Origin: Dawidia cretensis
GTDB lineage: Bacteria; Bacteroidota; Bacteroidia; Cytophagales; Cyclobacteriaceae
Reading direction: 5' to 3'
NCBI RefSeq assembly: GCF_018598175.1
Contig: NZ_JAHESE010000047.1
Location: 1-42,120, forward strand
DNA length: 42,120 nucleotides
Position 1 is the stretch's first letter. Each line of letters starts with the position of its first letter. Shown here in pieces: positions 34,070-41,282 of this stretch. A program made the position numbers and the translations under genes. Below the pieces are notes generated by a model. It saw only the letters and a program-made list of their open reading frames with translations, made no database searches and was not told where the DNA came from.

Positions 34070-34596
34070 AGAAAGCCGTTTTCATAACAGGGTTTAATAA
34101 TTGGGGAAAGACAACGATTATTAATCACGTCAATCTTTTCAATCGTTCATGGTATGCGTGGGGTCAATTGCAGAGTATCCCTGGTGTAAACGCTCACTTT
34201 GTAGTTGAAAACCATTCGAACGATGATTACCTGGGAAGGCTTTGGCTCGACCGCTTAAAGCAACGTATTTGGCACGTAAATAATAGGCCTCGAAATAGCG
34301 CGATCGACTGGGATTTATTTACTGCATTGTGTCCATCTATTGAATTAACGAATAACTTCATCGATTTACTAAATGATCCATTCTTTGATGACTACGAAAA
34401 ACACATCTTCCTTATCAAATACAAATGGGAACACCATGCTGAATTAATCATCAAGAATATCCTACCACTACTCCCACAAATACCGAACACCTTCCATTAT
34501 GTTATTGATCACGACGCGCTAATAATTGATCCAGACGACAGGACTATCGCGAAAACTGTTGAGATTAAACGGATACTTCAAACTATTTTTCCGTAG
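34066..34596 (+). CDS. P-loop NTPase/kinase-like protein (176 aa)
   Basis: Walker A motif GFNNWGKTT at about residues 9-17 (GxxxxGKT form) right at the N-terminus, preceded by a hydrophobic strand (AVFIT). The rest is rich in aromatic, Asn and His residues; a second strand YVIDHDALIIDPDD near 155-170 may supply acidic residues. Size is that of small nucleotide kinases or sulphotransferase-like proteins, but no closer family is evident. AT-rich codon use unlike neighbours suggests separate arrival within the element. Coupled to the 86-residue gene. Confidence 0.68.
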   Translation: MKKAVFITGFNNWGKTTIINHVNLFNRSWYAWGQLQSIPGVNAHFVVENHSNDDYLGRLWLDRLKQRIWHVNNRPRNSAIDWDLFTALCPSIELTNNFIDLLNDPFFDDYEKHIFLIKYKWEHHAELIIKNILPLLPQIPNTFHYVIDHDALIIDPDDRTIAKTVEIKRILQTIFP

Positions 34597-34634
34597 TCAA
34601 ACCGACAGATTTGTAATACCAGAAGAGTAGGAAC

Positions 34635-34680
34635 AAAAAAGCACCACCGAAACGACCTACCCAGGCCGCTCGATGGTGCC
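34635..34680 (-). terminator. terminator of the leftward HEPN-SymE operon
   Basis: On the minus strand GCACCA (34679-34674) pairs with TGGTGC (34646-34641) around a long GC-rich loop, followed by a T6 run. It lies 57 bp past the SymE-like stop. Confidence 0.6.
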
Positions 34681-34736
34681 GACACTGACCGTCCACCAAC
34701 TTCACACTCCTTCGTCCAGGACGGCCGTGTCTTACC

Positions 34737-35084
34737 CTACACCCGCATCTCTCTACCCCGCGGCTCCGCCACTCGCCTTTGGTGTTTAGACCCATCGTGT
34801 CCAGGTCTGTAGACAGCCGTAACGTCGTCTGGCACCTCCCTTATACGCATGGGTTTCTGTTTGCCCAGCCAGGGTTGCTCCCTGGCCGGCTCGATAATCA
34901 GTTTACCGTCAGCACAGGTGATTGCCACACGCGTACCAATGCTAAACACCTCTCTCAACCATTTGCCCATCAGTCGTAATTCCGGTACCCGCTCGGACTC
35001 CAACCTTTCACGTTTCAAAAACCTACCACATATCGTTATTTCGCGCGGCCACACCTGGCCGCTTTTGTTACTATTCGTTTCCAT
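34737..35084 (-). CDS. SymE-like protein (AbrB/SpoVT-type fold)
   Basis: A 115-residue protein. Residues 33-69 read VPELRLMGKWLREVFSIGTR, then VAITCADGKLIIEPARE, the core of the SymE family (P-x-(I/L)-R-L-x-G-x-W-L-x-x-(A)-x-F-x-I-G). The N-terminal part (ICGRFLKRER) matches SymE's R(K/R)xxx(S/G)xRxx, and the C-terminal 45 residues are Arg-rich and extra. E. coli SymE is an SOS-induced RNA/nucleic-acid-acting toxin controlled by an antisense RNA. Start at 35084 is supported by AGGAAAAAAG just before it; upstream residues are unrelated. Its start overlaps the preceding gene by 14 bp. Confidence 0.75.
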   Translation of the reverse strand: METNSNKSGQVWPREITICGRFLKRERLESERVPELRLMGKWLREVFSIGTRVAITCADGKLIIEPAREQPWLGKQKPMRIREVPDDVTAVYRPGHDGSKHQRRVAEPRGREMRV

Positions 35085-35559
35085 CTTTTTTCCTTTTTGT
35101 AGGTTGTCTCGATTTTTTATAGGGTACTGGCTTGGCTTGCGGCCTCTCCCAATTCTTACCAAGGGTTTCGGGCCAAAGCATATCACCTCCCGGCTCCTCC
35201 ACGCGCTCATGTTGTACCTGCCTGCCTCGACTATGCCGCCCAAACTCGCAGTATATACGCAGCTGCACATAGATACCAAACGCCGCCCGCGTACACGAGT
35301 CGTGTGTAAACTCTTTCATAAGCGCATACCGATGCACCAGGTCGAGGTACTTCTCGATAAGTTTATCAGTCACCTCCTCGGATTTAAAACCCGCCAGCAC
35401 AAGTTCCCGATGCCGTACCGGCGTCATTTTGGGCACCGGCCCTGGCTTCGCCTCATGCCAATACTGTTTCATCACAAACACATCATCCCGAAAAATGCAA
35501 AGCGTCGTTTCAATATCCGCCGGCATTTTAAACATCGTCGGTCTTATTCTGTCACTCAT
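35071..35559 (-). CDS. hypothetical protein (162 aa) between HEPN and SymE-like genes
   Basis: A basic, mostly helical protein: PADIETTLCIFRDDVFVMKQ, a PKMTPVRHRELVLAGF turn, a helix EVTDKLIEKYLDLVHRYALM, and a Lys/Arg-rich C-terminus. I do not recognise a family. It overlaps the upstream HEPN gene by 4 bp (ATGA-type) and the SymE-like start by 14 bp, so all three products are translationally coupled. Confidence 0.65.
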   Translation of the reverse strand: MSDRIRPTMFKMPADIETTLCIFRDDVFVMKQYWHEAKPGPVPKMTPVRHRELVLAGFKSEEVTDKLIEKYLDLVHRYALMKEFTHDSCTRAAFGIYVQLRIYCEFGRHSRGRQVQHERVEEPGGDMLWPETLGKNWERPQAKPVPYKKSRQPTKRKKDGNE

Positions 35560-36479
35560 ATCATTGTAAGGTTACCGTAATACACTATATCGTCCGGCCC
35601 CTCTTCCGACGTCGCCAACACCGTCACCTTTTCATCCATCCGCTCCGCATACACGCGCAGCGCCGTACCTTGCAGGTCCGCTACGCGGTCCGCAAGTATC
35701 CGTGCCGTTTCTTCAGGCACTGTATAACCTTCTTCAGTTCGCGCGTGATTCAGCGCGTTATGCAATGTGTCAAGGAGCGCCTCTTCCTCTTTGGTCATAC
35801 CCGGAAAAATTATGCTCATGCTCAGCGACATACTTCCCGCGAGCTCCAACAGCTTGCGCAGTCCGCACGTCATCGGCGGCGTATAACCCATGCCCACACG
35901 CACTACAGCTACACAGGTGCATTCCGCAGCCTTCTGTAGCAAGCAGACAGCCAGCCCATAGTGTGCCTTAGCCATGAAGTTCTTCGCCTCGCTTAGCGAC
36001 CGTTCCCCCATGCCAAACCACAGACCCCAATACCGCTCTGTCTTCAACAATACTTCTGAGACGTTCAAGTGATTCCACGGCGGTATAAACATCTTCGCCG
36101 CTCCCGCCCGCTCATACATCATTTCACCACTCCGGTGCACCTGCGAGAAAAAGCAACTACCACGCTCTACGGCTCGTCGCACATACGCGTCGCCGTGTAC
36201 GATCGCGTTCAGCTGCAGCGTCTCGCTATTGAATTTCAGAATAATGTCCTCGATCTCGTCTACCCGTCGTTTGTCGTCGTCAGAGATCACCACCACCAGG
36301 TCTACCGTCACATACGACACACCTGGAGCCACCAATTTAAACATCGACCATTCCTCATACCTGTTCGCCCTTACCCCGAGGCAAAACACCCTTTCCGGTG
36401 TCACCACCTCGATAATCTTATCCAGCACCGCGCTAAACTCTCGCAGGTGCACCACCATCACGTTATCACCTGTTGCCAT
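35556..36479 (-). CDS. nucleotidyltransferase-like/HEPN fusion protein
   Basis: A 307-residue protein. The N-terminal third (CLGVRANRYEEWSMFK ... YVTVDLVVVISDDDKR ... ILKFNSETLQLNAIVHGDAYVRRAVERGSCFFSQV) has the layout of an MNT-type nucleotidyltransferase, but the catalytic GS-x-DxD signature is not evident, so it may be inactive. The C-terminal domain (about 175-295: AKNFMAKAHYGLAVCLLQKAAECTCVAVV ... LRKLLELAGS ... EEEALLDTLHNALNHARTEEGYTV) matches HEPN domains fused to NTases. The usual RNase Rx4-6H motif is not visible. It is first in the overlapping three-gene operon. Confidence 0.75.
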   Translation of the reverse strand: MATGDNVMVVHLREFSAVLDKIIEVVTPERVFCLGVRANRYEEWSMFKLVAPGVSYVTVDLVVVISDDDKRRVDEIEDIILKFNSETLQLNAIVHGDAYVRRAVERGSCFFSQVHRSGEMMYERAGAAKMFIPPWNHLNVSEVLLKTERYWGLWFGMGERSLSEAKNFMAKAHYGLAVCLLQKAAECTCVAVVRVGMGYTPPMTCGLRKLLELAGSMSLSMSIIFPGMTKEEEALLDTLHNALNHARTEEGYTVPEETARILADRVADLQGTALRVYAERMDEKVTVLATSEEGPDDIVYYGNLTMI

Positions 36480-36960
36480 ATATCAGCGGTCTAGGTATAT
36501 AATTGTATCTATATGGCCTTAGCTTTCCTCTCCCAATTTCCAGAGGCATTTCCAGCCTGGCCGTCGGCCGTCCAATCGTGCATTTTGATTCTCTTAAATT
36601 CATGCTATTAAGGGGTTACGTTTCCAATCTTTCTTTCCATGTTGGTCTACTGCCCCAGCTGGTCGCCGCCCAACGGCATAGGTATCCCATAGCCACCCGG
36701 GTTTAGGCCGGGGGCTTATCGATTACCCGTATTTTGGGTGTTTTTCGGTACTTCAGCTATTGAGCGACCAACTTGCCAGGGAATGTGCGCACATGACCCT
36801 ACTTTAAAATTGGAAGTTACCAGGTCTTTGTCTGCTATAGCAGACAATCGTTGTTTACGTTATACAATGCTGTCGGTGCTTTAGATAATTTATTCCATCA
36901 CTTCCCGAAAATTGACAGTGAAAAACCCCTCTGAAAATCCGGAAATCTTATATTTGTGAT
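36480..36960. promoter_or_regulatory. 480-bp divergent intergenic region with 20-bp palindrome and -7 box
   Basis: Between the leftward HEPN operon and the rightward XRE gene. TTGTCTGCTATAGCAGACAA (36828-36847) is a perfect 20-bp palindrome, a likely repressor operator, placed 113 bp before the XRE start. TATATTTG (36949-36956) fits the -7 consensus and ends 4 bp before the XRE ATG. A weak ACCC/GGGT hairpin followed by T's lies near 36726-36746. No gene recognised within. Confidence 0.55.
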
Positions 36961-37419
36961 ATGGCAACTACAGATACCAGCAAGCCCCGAACTCCCAACC
37001 ACGGCAAGAACCTGAAGCGTTTCCGCGAGATGTTGGGATTAAAACAAGAAGCACTCGCCGACAAACTGGGCGAAGGAAGGTCACAAAGAAAACTCTCTTA
37101 CCTGGAGGGCAAAGAGACCATTGAAGCCAGTGAGATCGAAGAACTCGCTAAGGCATTAAACTTACCGGCAGAAGCCATTCTGAATTTTGACGAAGAGAAA
37201 GCTGTGTATAATATTCAAAACAACTACGATCACACCACCAATCCTACGCACGGCTTAAACTATAACGCAACGTTTAATCCTCTCGACAAATTTGTGGAGG
37301 CTGTTCAGAAAAATGATGAACTCGTAGCAGAAACAAAAAGACTGTACGAAGATCTACTGAAGGCCGAGCGCGAGAAAAATGCCCTATTGGAGAGGTTGTT
37401 AAACGATAAGTCGAAATAA
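36961..37419 (+). CDS. XRE family helix-turn-helix regulator
   Basis: A 152-residue regulator. Cro/cI-type HTH at about residues 17-72: LKRFREMLGLKQEALADKLG then QRKLSYLEGKETIEASEIEELAKALNLPAEAIL. A linker with NIQNNYDHTTN and a C-terminal coiled coil (about 112-150, AVQKNDELVAETKRLYEDLLKAEREK) suggest dimerisation. This form is common as an element-borne repressor in Bacteroidota. It diverges from the HEPN-SymE operon over a region with a 20-bp palindrome, so it probably controls that operon and itself. Confidence 0.87.
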   Translation: MATTDTSKPRTPNHGKNLKRFREMLGLKQEALADKLGEGRSQRKLSYLEGKETIEASEIEELAKALNLPAEAILNFDEEKAVYNIQNNYDHTTNPTHGLNYNATFNPLDKFVEAVQKNDELVAETKRLYEDLLKAEREKNALLERLLNDKSK

Positions 37420-37493
37420 ACTTGGTCGTACTCTAGGATTAATCAACTCTGACACCTTTGGGACAATAGTAGTATTTCCCTATATTCGTTAAG

Positions 37494-37540
37494 AGCCCAT
37501 CTGTTTGCCATAGTTAATGGCAGCGGATGGGCTTTTTTTA
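37494..37540 (+). terminator. terminator after the XRE gene
   Basis: AGCCCATCTG (37494-37503) pairs with CGGATGGGCT (37524-37533) and an inner stem TGCCAT/ATGGCA continues it; T7 tract follows. Confidence 0.8.
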
Positions 37541-37565
37541 TTACCAAACACCAAACAACACCATT

Positions 37566-38648
37566 ATGGGATTTACAAAGGCACTATTTTATCCGACAAT
37601 TGACATTCACGACGAAGAATGGCTAAAAAATGCGGTTCTCCTGTGGGATGAAATCCACACGATCGTTCCTTCATCTATTGCCCATCCGTACACGAGGAAC
37701 TCAACAGAGTATCTATCCGATGAGGGAATACTTAGACCTATGCACGTCAGTTCGAATCACCGTATCATTGAAGAATTGACAACAGAGACCTTAAATTATT
37801 TAAATACGAACGAAGGGTTTCAAGTCTTGACACAAGGGCAAGAAAGATCCTACACAATTCACCGCGACAAACTCCCGGAAGACGTAAGGAGACTTTTTCA
37901 CATTCACCCTGAAAAACTTCCATACGAGATCCAACATCAGCTTCGTAAAAACCTAACCGACGATGGCTGGGTAAATGTTGACAGTAATTTTGCTACATTT
38001 TATATGACTCTCTTAGCGAATAAAATCTGTGAAGAGAAATCAATAGCATTGCTTACAGACAATACCTGGACATCAAATCTCTCAGACTTAGTGCGACTGG
38101 ATAATCAAATTGCTGTTAAGGCAAATGACGAATTGGGGCGTCAACAACGTAGAAGTGAAAAATTTATCACACTTGCGCAAGGGATGTTGACAAATCTAAT
38201 AATTAAGGGAATTAAGATTTCTAAAGGAACGTCGCTTGTCGATGTTGTTAATTTCAAAAAAACGCACCGGGATGAACTTGGTCTTTTTAAAACAAATATC
38301 GCTAAACTCACTAACGATGTATCAGGGGAATTGTCCTTTGATGCTGTGAGACAACAAGTCGAGGATATCTATCATGATGATTTTTTGCCGGCGTATAATA
38401 ATTTTCAAAAGGCATTGACGGGATCGCATATTAAATGGACTGCGGAAAACTTTATGAAGATATCCACATTTTCTACAGCAGCAACAGCGGTTCCGATGGC
38501 ACTTCTTGGCCTATCGATTCCATATGCACTACTTGCAGGAGCAGGTGTGTCGCTAATTTCCTCTTACGTTAGCTATAATATGGATAAGAAGGAAAAATTG
38601 CGAAACAGTCCTTATTCCTACTTGTTAGCGGCTCATAACGATTTATAG
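37566..38648 (+). CDS. DUF6236-like protein (360 aa), AT-rich cargo
   Basis: MGFTKALFYPTIDIHDEEWL then KNAVLLWDEIHTIVPSSIAH resembles the opening of the family I know as DUF6236 (ALFYPxIxIxDxxWLKxAxLxWDxIxTIVP). A later stretch ATFYMTLLANKICEEKSIALLTD and a hydrophobic C-terminal pair of helices (about 320-350: AVPMALLGLSIPYALLAGAG) suggest possible membrane contact. Function unknown. Start at ATG 37566; the frame upstream to 37527 lies in the terminator. Base composition is clearly more AT-rich than the neighbours, and it has terminators on both sides, so it behaves as an independent cargo gene. Confidence 0.72.
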   Translation: MGFTKALFYPTIDIHDEEWLKNAVLLWDEIHTIVPSSIAHPYTRNSTEYLSDEGILRPMHVSSNHRIIEELTTETLNYLNTNEGFQVLTQGQERSYTIHRDKLPEDVRRLFHIHPEKLPYEIQHQLRKNLTDDGWVNVDSNFATFYMTLLANKICEEKSIALLTDNTWTSNLSDLVRLDNQIAVKANDELGRQQRRSEKFITLAQGMLTNLIIKGIKISKGTSLVDVVNFKKTHRDELGLFKTNIAKLTNDVSGELSFDAVRQQVEDIYHDDFLPAYNNFQKALTGSHIKWTAENFMKISTFSTAATAVPMALLGLSIPYALLAGAGVSLISSYVSYNMDKKEKLRNSPYSYLLAAHNDL

Positions 38649-38659
38649 GCCAAAAAGTC

Positions 38660-38772
38660 AGAGGGACTCTTGTTACAGAGTCCCTCTTTACTCCAAAAGC
38701 TCCTGGAGGAGAAAGGAAAATAAAGCTTAGCGAAAGGAATAGAAAGTAAAGCCACCGGGAGTTGGCTTTTTT
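38660..38772 (+). terminator. two hairpin terminators after the DUF6236-like gene
   Basis: First: AGAGGGACTC (38660-38669) / GAGTCCCTCT (38678-38687), perfect 10-bp stem. Second: AAAGCCA (38748-38754) / TGGCTTT (38763-38769) followed by T's. Confidence 0.75.
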
Positions 38773-39016
38773 ATTGCCCTATACATACCGTTAGTCACAT
38801 TTTACTGGGCGTCATGCAAGATAATTGCCCGCCCGGCCGTTACCTTTCATAGTAACTTATACTGATGGCATGCAAACCGTTTATTCGGGTTAATCTTAAT
38901 CTACACCGGCCACCCTCCACCGGATCGCTATGTAATAAATCCCATTCACTTATCCGGTTTATATCACGGGAGCCATATAGTATGCGCCCCCAATTAACCT
39001 AATCGTTTTTATCACT
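38773..39016. other. gene-free leader region before the STAS-like gene
   Basis: About 240 bp without a recognisable gene, GC-mixed. It ends in CGTTTTTATCACT before the ATG at 39017. No hairpin or consensus promoter stands out. Confidence 0.4.
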
Positions 39017-39403
39017 ATGTCAACTATCCACAGCACGAGCAACCTCCAGGTTGTTCACCTCATCGACCCTCACATTTTGTACTGCAACTGGCTTGGCCTG
39101 CAGACCGAGCAATCCGTTAAAGAATCTGGTGCCGTTATCCTCGAAATTCAGCGCACCCACCACTTCGCCAACATCCTGAACGACAACACACAGGTTACAG
39201 GTTCCTGGCGCAAGGCGTCCCAATGGACAGCCGAGCAATGGTTTCCCGACATGGTCCACGCAGGCCTCCGGCACTTCGCCTGGGTCTTCCCGGCCGACGT
39301 TTTCGCAGAGATCTCTGCCAAGCGCGCCCTACCACCAGGTGACATAGTTACCCCGTTCACTAACTACCAGGATGCCTACAACTGGCTTGTATCCATCCAC
39401 TAA
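39017..39403 (+). CDS. SpoIIAA/STAS-like small protein (128 aa)
   Basis: A small α/β protein: strands VVHLIDPHILYCNWLG and SGAVILEIQR, then TAEQWFPDMVHAGLRHFAWVFPADVFAEISAKRALPPGD and a C-terminal FTNYQDAYNWLVSI helix. The WFPxMxxAGLxxFAWVxxxDxFxxxSAxxA pattern followed by xxFxDxxxAxxWL is typical of SpoIIAA-like/STAS proteins from Bacteroidota, whose role in these organisms is not known. It has its own leader and precedes the long frameshifted gene on the same strand. Confidence 0.6.
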   Translation: MSTIHSTSNLQVVHLIDPHILYCNWLGLQTEQSVKESGAVILEIQRTHHFANILNDNTQVTGSWRKASQWTAEQWFPDMVHAGLRHFAWVFPADVFAEISAKRALPPGDIVTPFTNYQDAYNWLVSIH

Positions 39404-39500
39404 GAAGATATACCCCGATATCATCCGCTCACTCCCCGGCCGCACTTCGTGCAGGTCTTGGGCGAATACTGTCTTTACTTTAACCCCAATATTACCCGCA

Positions 39501-40730
39501 ATGAAAAACCTAGTCAAACAAAAATTCAAGTACGAGTTGCAACGCTTCGACAACATCATCCATCACGACATGGCCCATTTCCTTCGACACAATCCGGAGC
39601 TCGACGATTCCCTGATCATCGACTTTCAAAGTGTCATTACCGACGAGGCTCAGATCGTCAAAGAAAACCTCCGGCATAGTGTCTTTCTCTTCAATGACGA
39701 TCGCGTCCAAGAGCGGTACATCCAGTTCCACCAGCAAGCCCTCATCGGCCTCGCCGGCCACCTACTCAACTATGTTGCCCCGTTCAACTCACGAACTCCG
39801 CCGAGGTCAGCGGCACAGCCATCCTCAGCCACATCCTTTACCAGGCTGTCGAAGATCTCCTCGCCTTTATCGAGGTCCACTTCACGCAGTACTTTGACCA
39901 AGACGCCTGGATACCCCCAAGCTATGGGCGTATAGCCCGTTACGAGCTCGCCACCGGCCTCGAAGCCCTCGAGGCCTCGCTTGCTGCCGATAATGTAGGT
40001 GCTCACTTATTGAAGATCACCCTACAGCCACTCAAGGAGTTTGTCAACGACACCATGCCCAGTCACATCACTTACCGTCGCGTCATCTATCTCAAGCACC
40101 TCAAGAAGTCACTGCTCCGCCTCGGCGGCGCCCAGCACGCCGGCAGCATCAACCGCCAGCTCCGTGAGCTCCTGCACTATATCAATTTCAATTCCCCCGA
40201 ATACGTGGCCTACTGTGTTCAGTACATCGAGCGCCACCTAAACAGCCCCGATATGTCCGATCACATGGGCACGCTCATTCTGGACAGATACCGCAAGCTC
40301 ATCATCCAGCAGCCGGTTAAACCCAGCTTCTCTCTCGACCCCGTAGCACCCTCGCTTTCCCACATGCTTTGCGAATGGATTGATGCAGAGACCTGGTTTG
40401 TCGAACGTAGCCTCCAGGCCGACGACACGTCACCGGCAGTACCAGAAGGCCTTATATCCCGCTTCCGCATCATAGTCGATCTTACCAGCGAACAGCTCAG
40501 TTATTTCTTCCGTCTTCTCATCCTGGCGGAGACAATCAAAAACGATAACAAGACAATCCTTTCGAGCATCGTGTCCAAGGTATTTCTAACCAATACCGAG
40601 AAGGGAAAAAAAAGGCACCGTTCGCCAGAAAATGTACAAAGCCAGCATCGACGCGAAGCAGGCCGTTAGGTCTCTTTTAGTCAAAATGATAGCCCTGATC
40701 GACGCCGATTTAGGCCGTGCCGGGGTATAG
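39501..40730 (+). pseudogene. long hypothetical gene with two compensating indels
   Basis: Starting at ATG 39501 (MKNLVKQKFKYELQRFDN), the frame shifts near 39787 (TTCAACTCACGAACTCC; one missing base would give FN-x-TNSAEVSGTAILSH). It continues in a second frame to 40605, then shifts again at an A8 run (40606-40613); one A fewer would give KKGTVRQKMYKASIDAKQAV and a stop at 40728-40730. Combined, about 409 residues, mostly helical, with no recognised family. Either a decayed gene, two homopolymer-type sequence errors, or (second site) slippage. As sequenced it would end early in the first frame (39935). Confidence 0.65.
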
Positions 40731-40928
40731 CTGAAAATATTTCAAAAAATCTTTCACTCAATCAGGTAGAAACAGGCGTAAAATTTATACCACTTCTCGC
40801 CGTCTGTCATTTCTATTGAGCGGCTATAACCGGTTTTGAGAAGTACACAGCCAATACACAACAAGTTGTGTATTTACTCGCGTTGGTCTGTGTACTTCCT
40901 TTGTTTCCATTAAACGCAACTAAAGTTT
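40731..40928. promoter_or_regulatory. nested inverted repeats upstream of the HTH gene
   Basis: Outer arms AAGTACACAG (40841-40850) and CTGTGTACTT (40888-40897) and inner arms AATACACAAC (40853-40862) and GTTGTGTATT (40865-40874) are perfect, so four TACACA half-sites face each other. It ends 31 bp before the HTH gene start, suiting autoregulation or an excision-related binding site. Confidence 0.65.
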
Positions 40929-41282
40929 ATGGCAACAACAAACATCGTCACCGTCGAAGATCTCGAAGCCTTCAAACACAGTTTAGTCGAAACGCTCGTC
41001 AACGTCCTTTCCGAGCGGGCCACCACGCCCGCCCGCCGCTGGCTCAAGTCCCACGAAGTAAGACGCCTGCTCACGCTATCACCCAACACCCTCCAGGCCC
41101 TCCGGGAGAACGGCCTACTTCCCTTTACCAAGATCGGCGGCGTGATCTACTACGACTACGACGACATTCGCAAAATGCTCGAGGAAAACAAAACCAGACT
41201 TCCTCCAGGCACAGCAACATCATTACCGCCCTTGTCAGAAGTGTTCGAAGAAGAGCGCCCCAAAGCCCGTAAACGGTCATGA
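40929..41282 (+). CDS. helix-turn-helix (excisionase/MerR-like) protein
   Basis: A 117-residue protein. The N-terminal helix EDLEAFKHSLVETLVNVLSER is followed by a small winged HTH, WLKSHEVRRLLTLSPNTLQALRENGLLPFTKIGGVIYYDYDDIRKML (about 39-85), the HTH_17 / excisionase-like form found next to rep and int genes of Bacteroidota elements. A basic tail ends KARKRS. It probably acts as excision directionality factor or regulator of the downstream gene; its TGA overlaps the ATG of that gene (ATGA). The nested repeats upstream are likely targets. Confidence 0.82.
   Translation: MATTNIVTVEDLEAFKHSLVETLVNVLSERATTPARRWLKSHEVRRLLTLSPNTLQALRENGLLPFTKIGGVIYYDYDDIRKMLEENKTRLPPGTATSLPPLSEVFEEERPKARKRS

Noticed and set aside
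34849-35580. 243-codon plus-strand frame opposite the HEPN-SymE operon
   Set aside because: The minus strand encodes recognisable SymE and HEPN sequences with overlapping starts; the plus frame is Arg/His-rich shadow.
39501-40730. RteC-type regulator
   Set aside because: Position in the element fits, but the conserved RteC C-terminal pattern is not visible in the joined frames.
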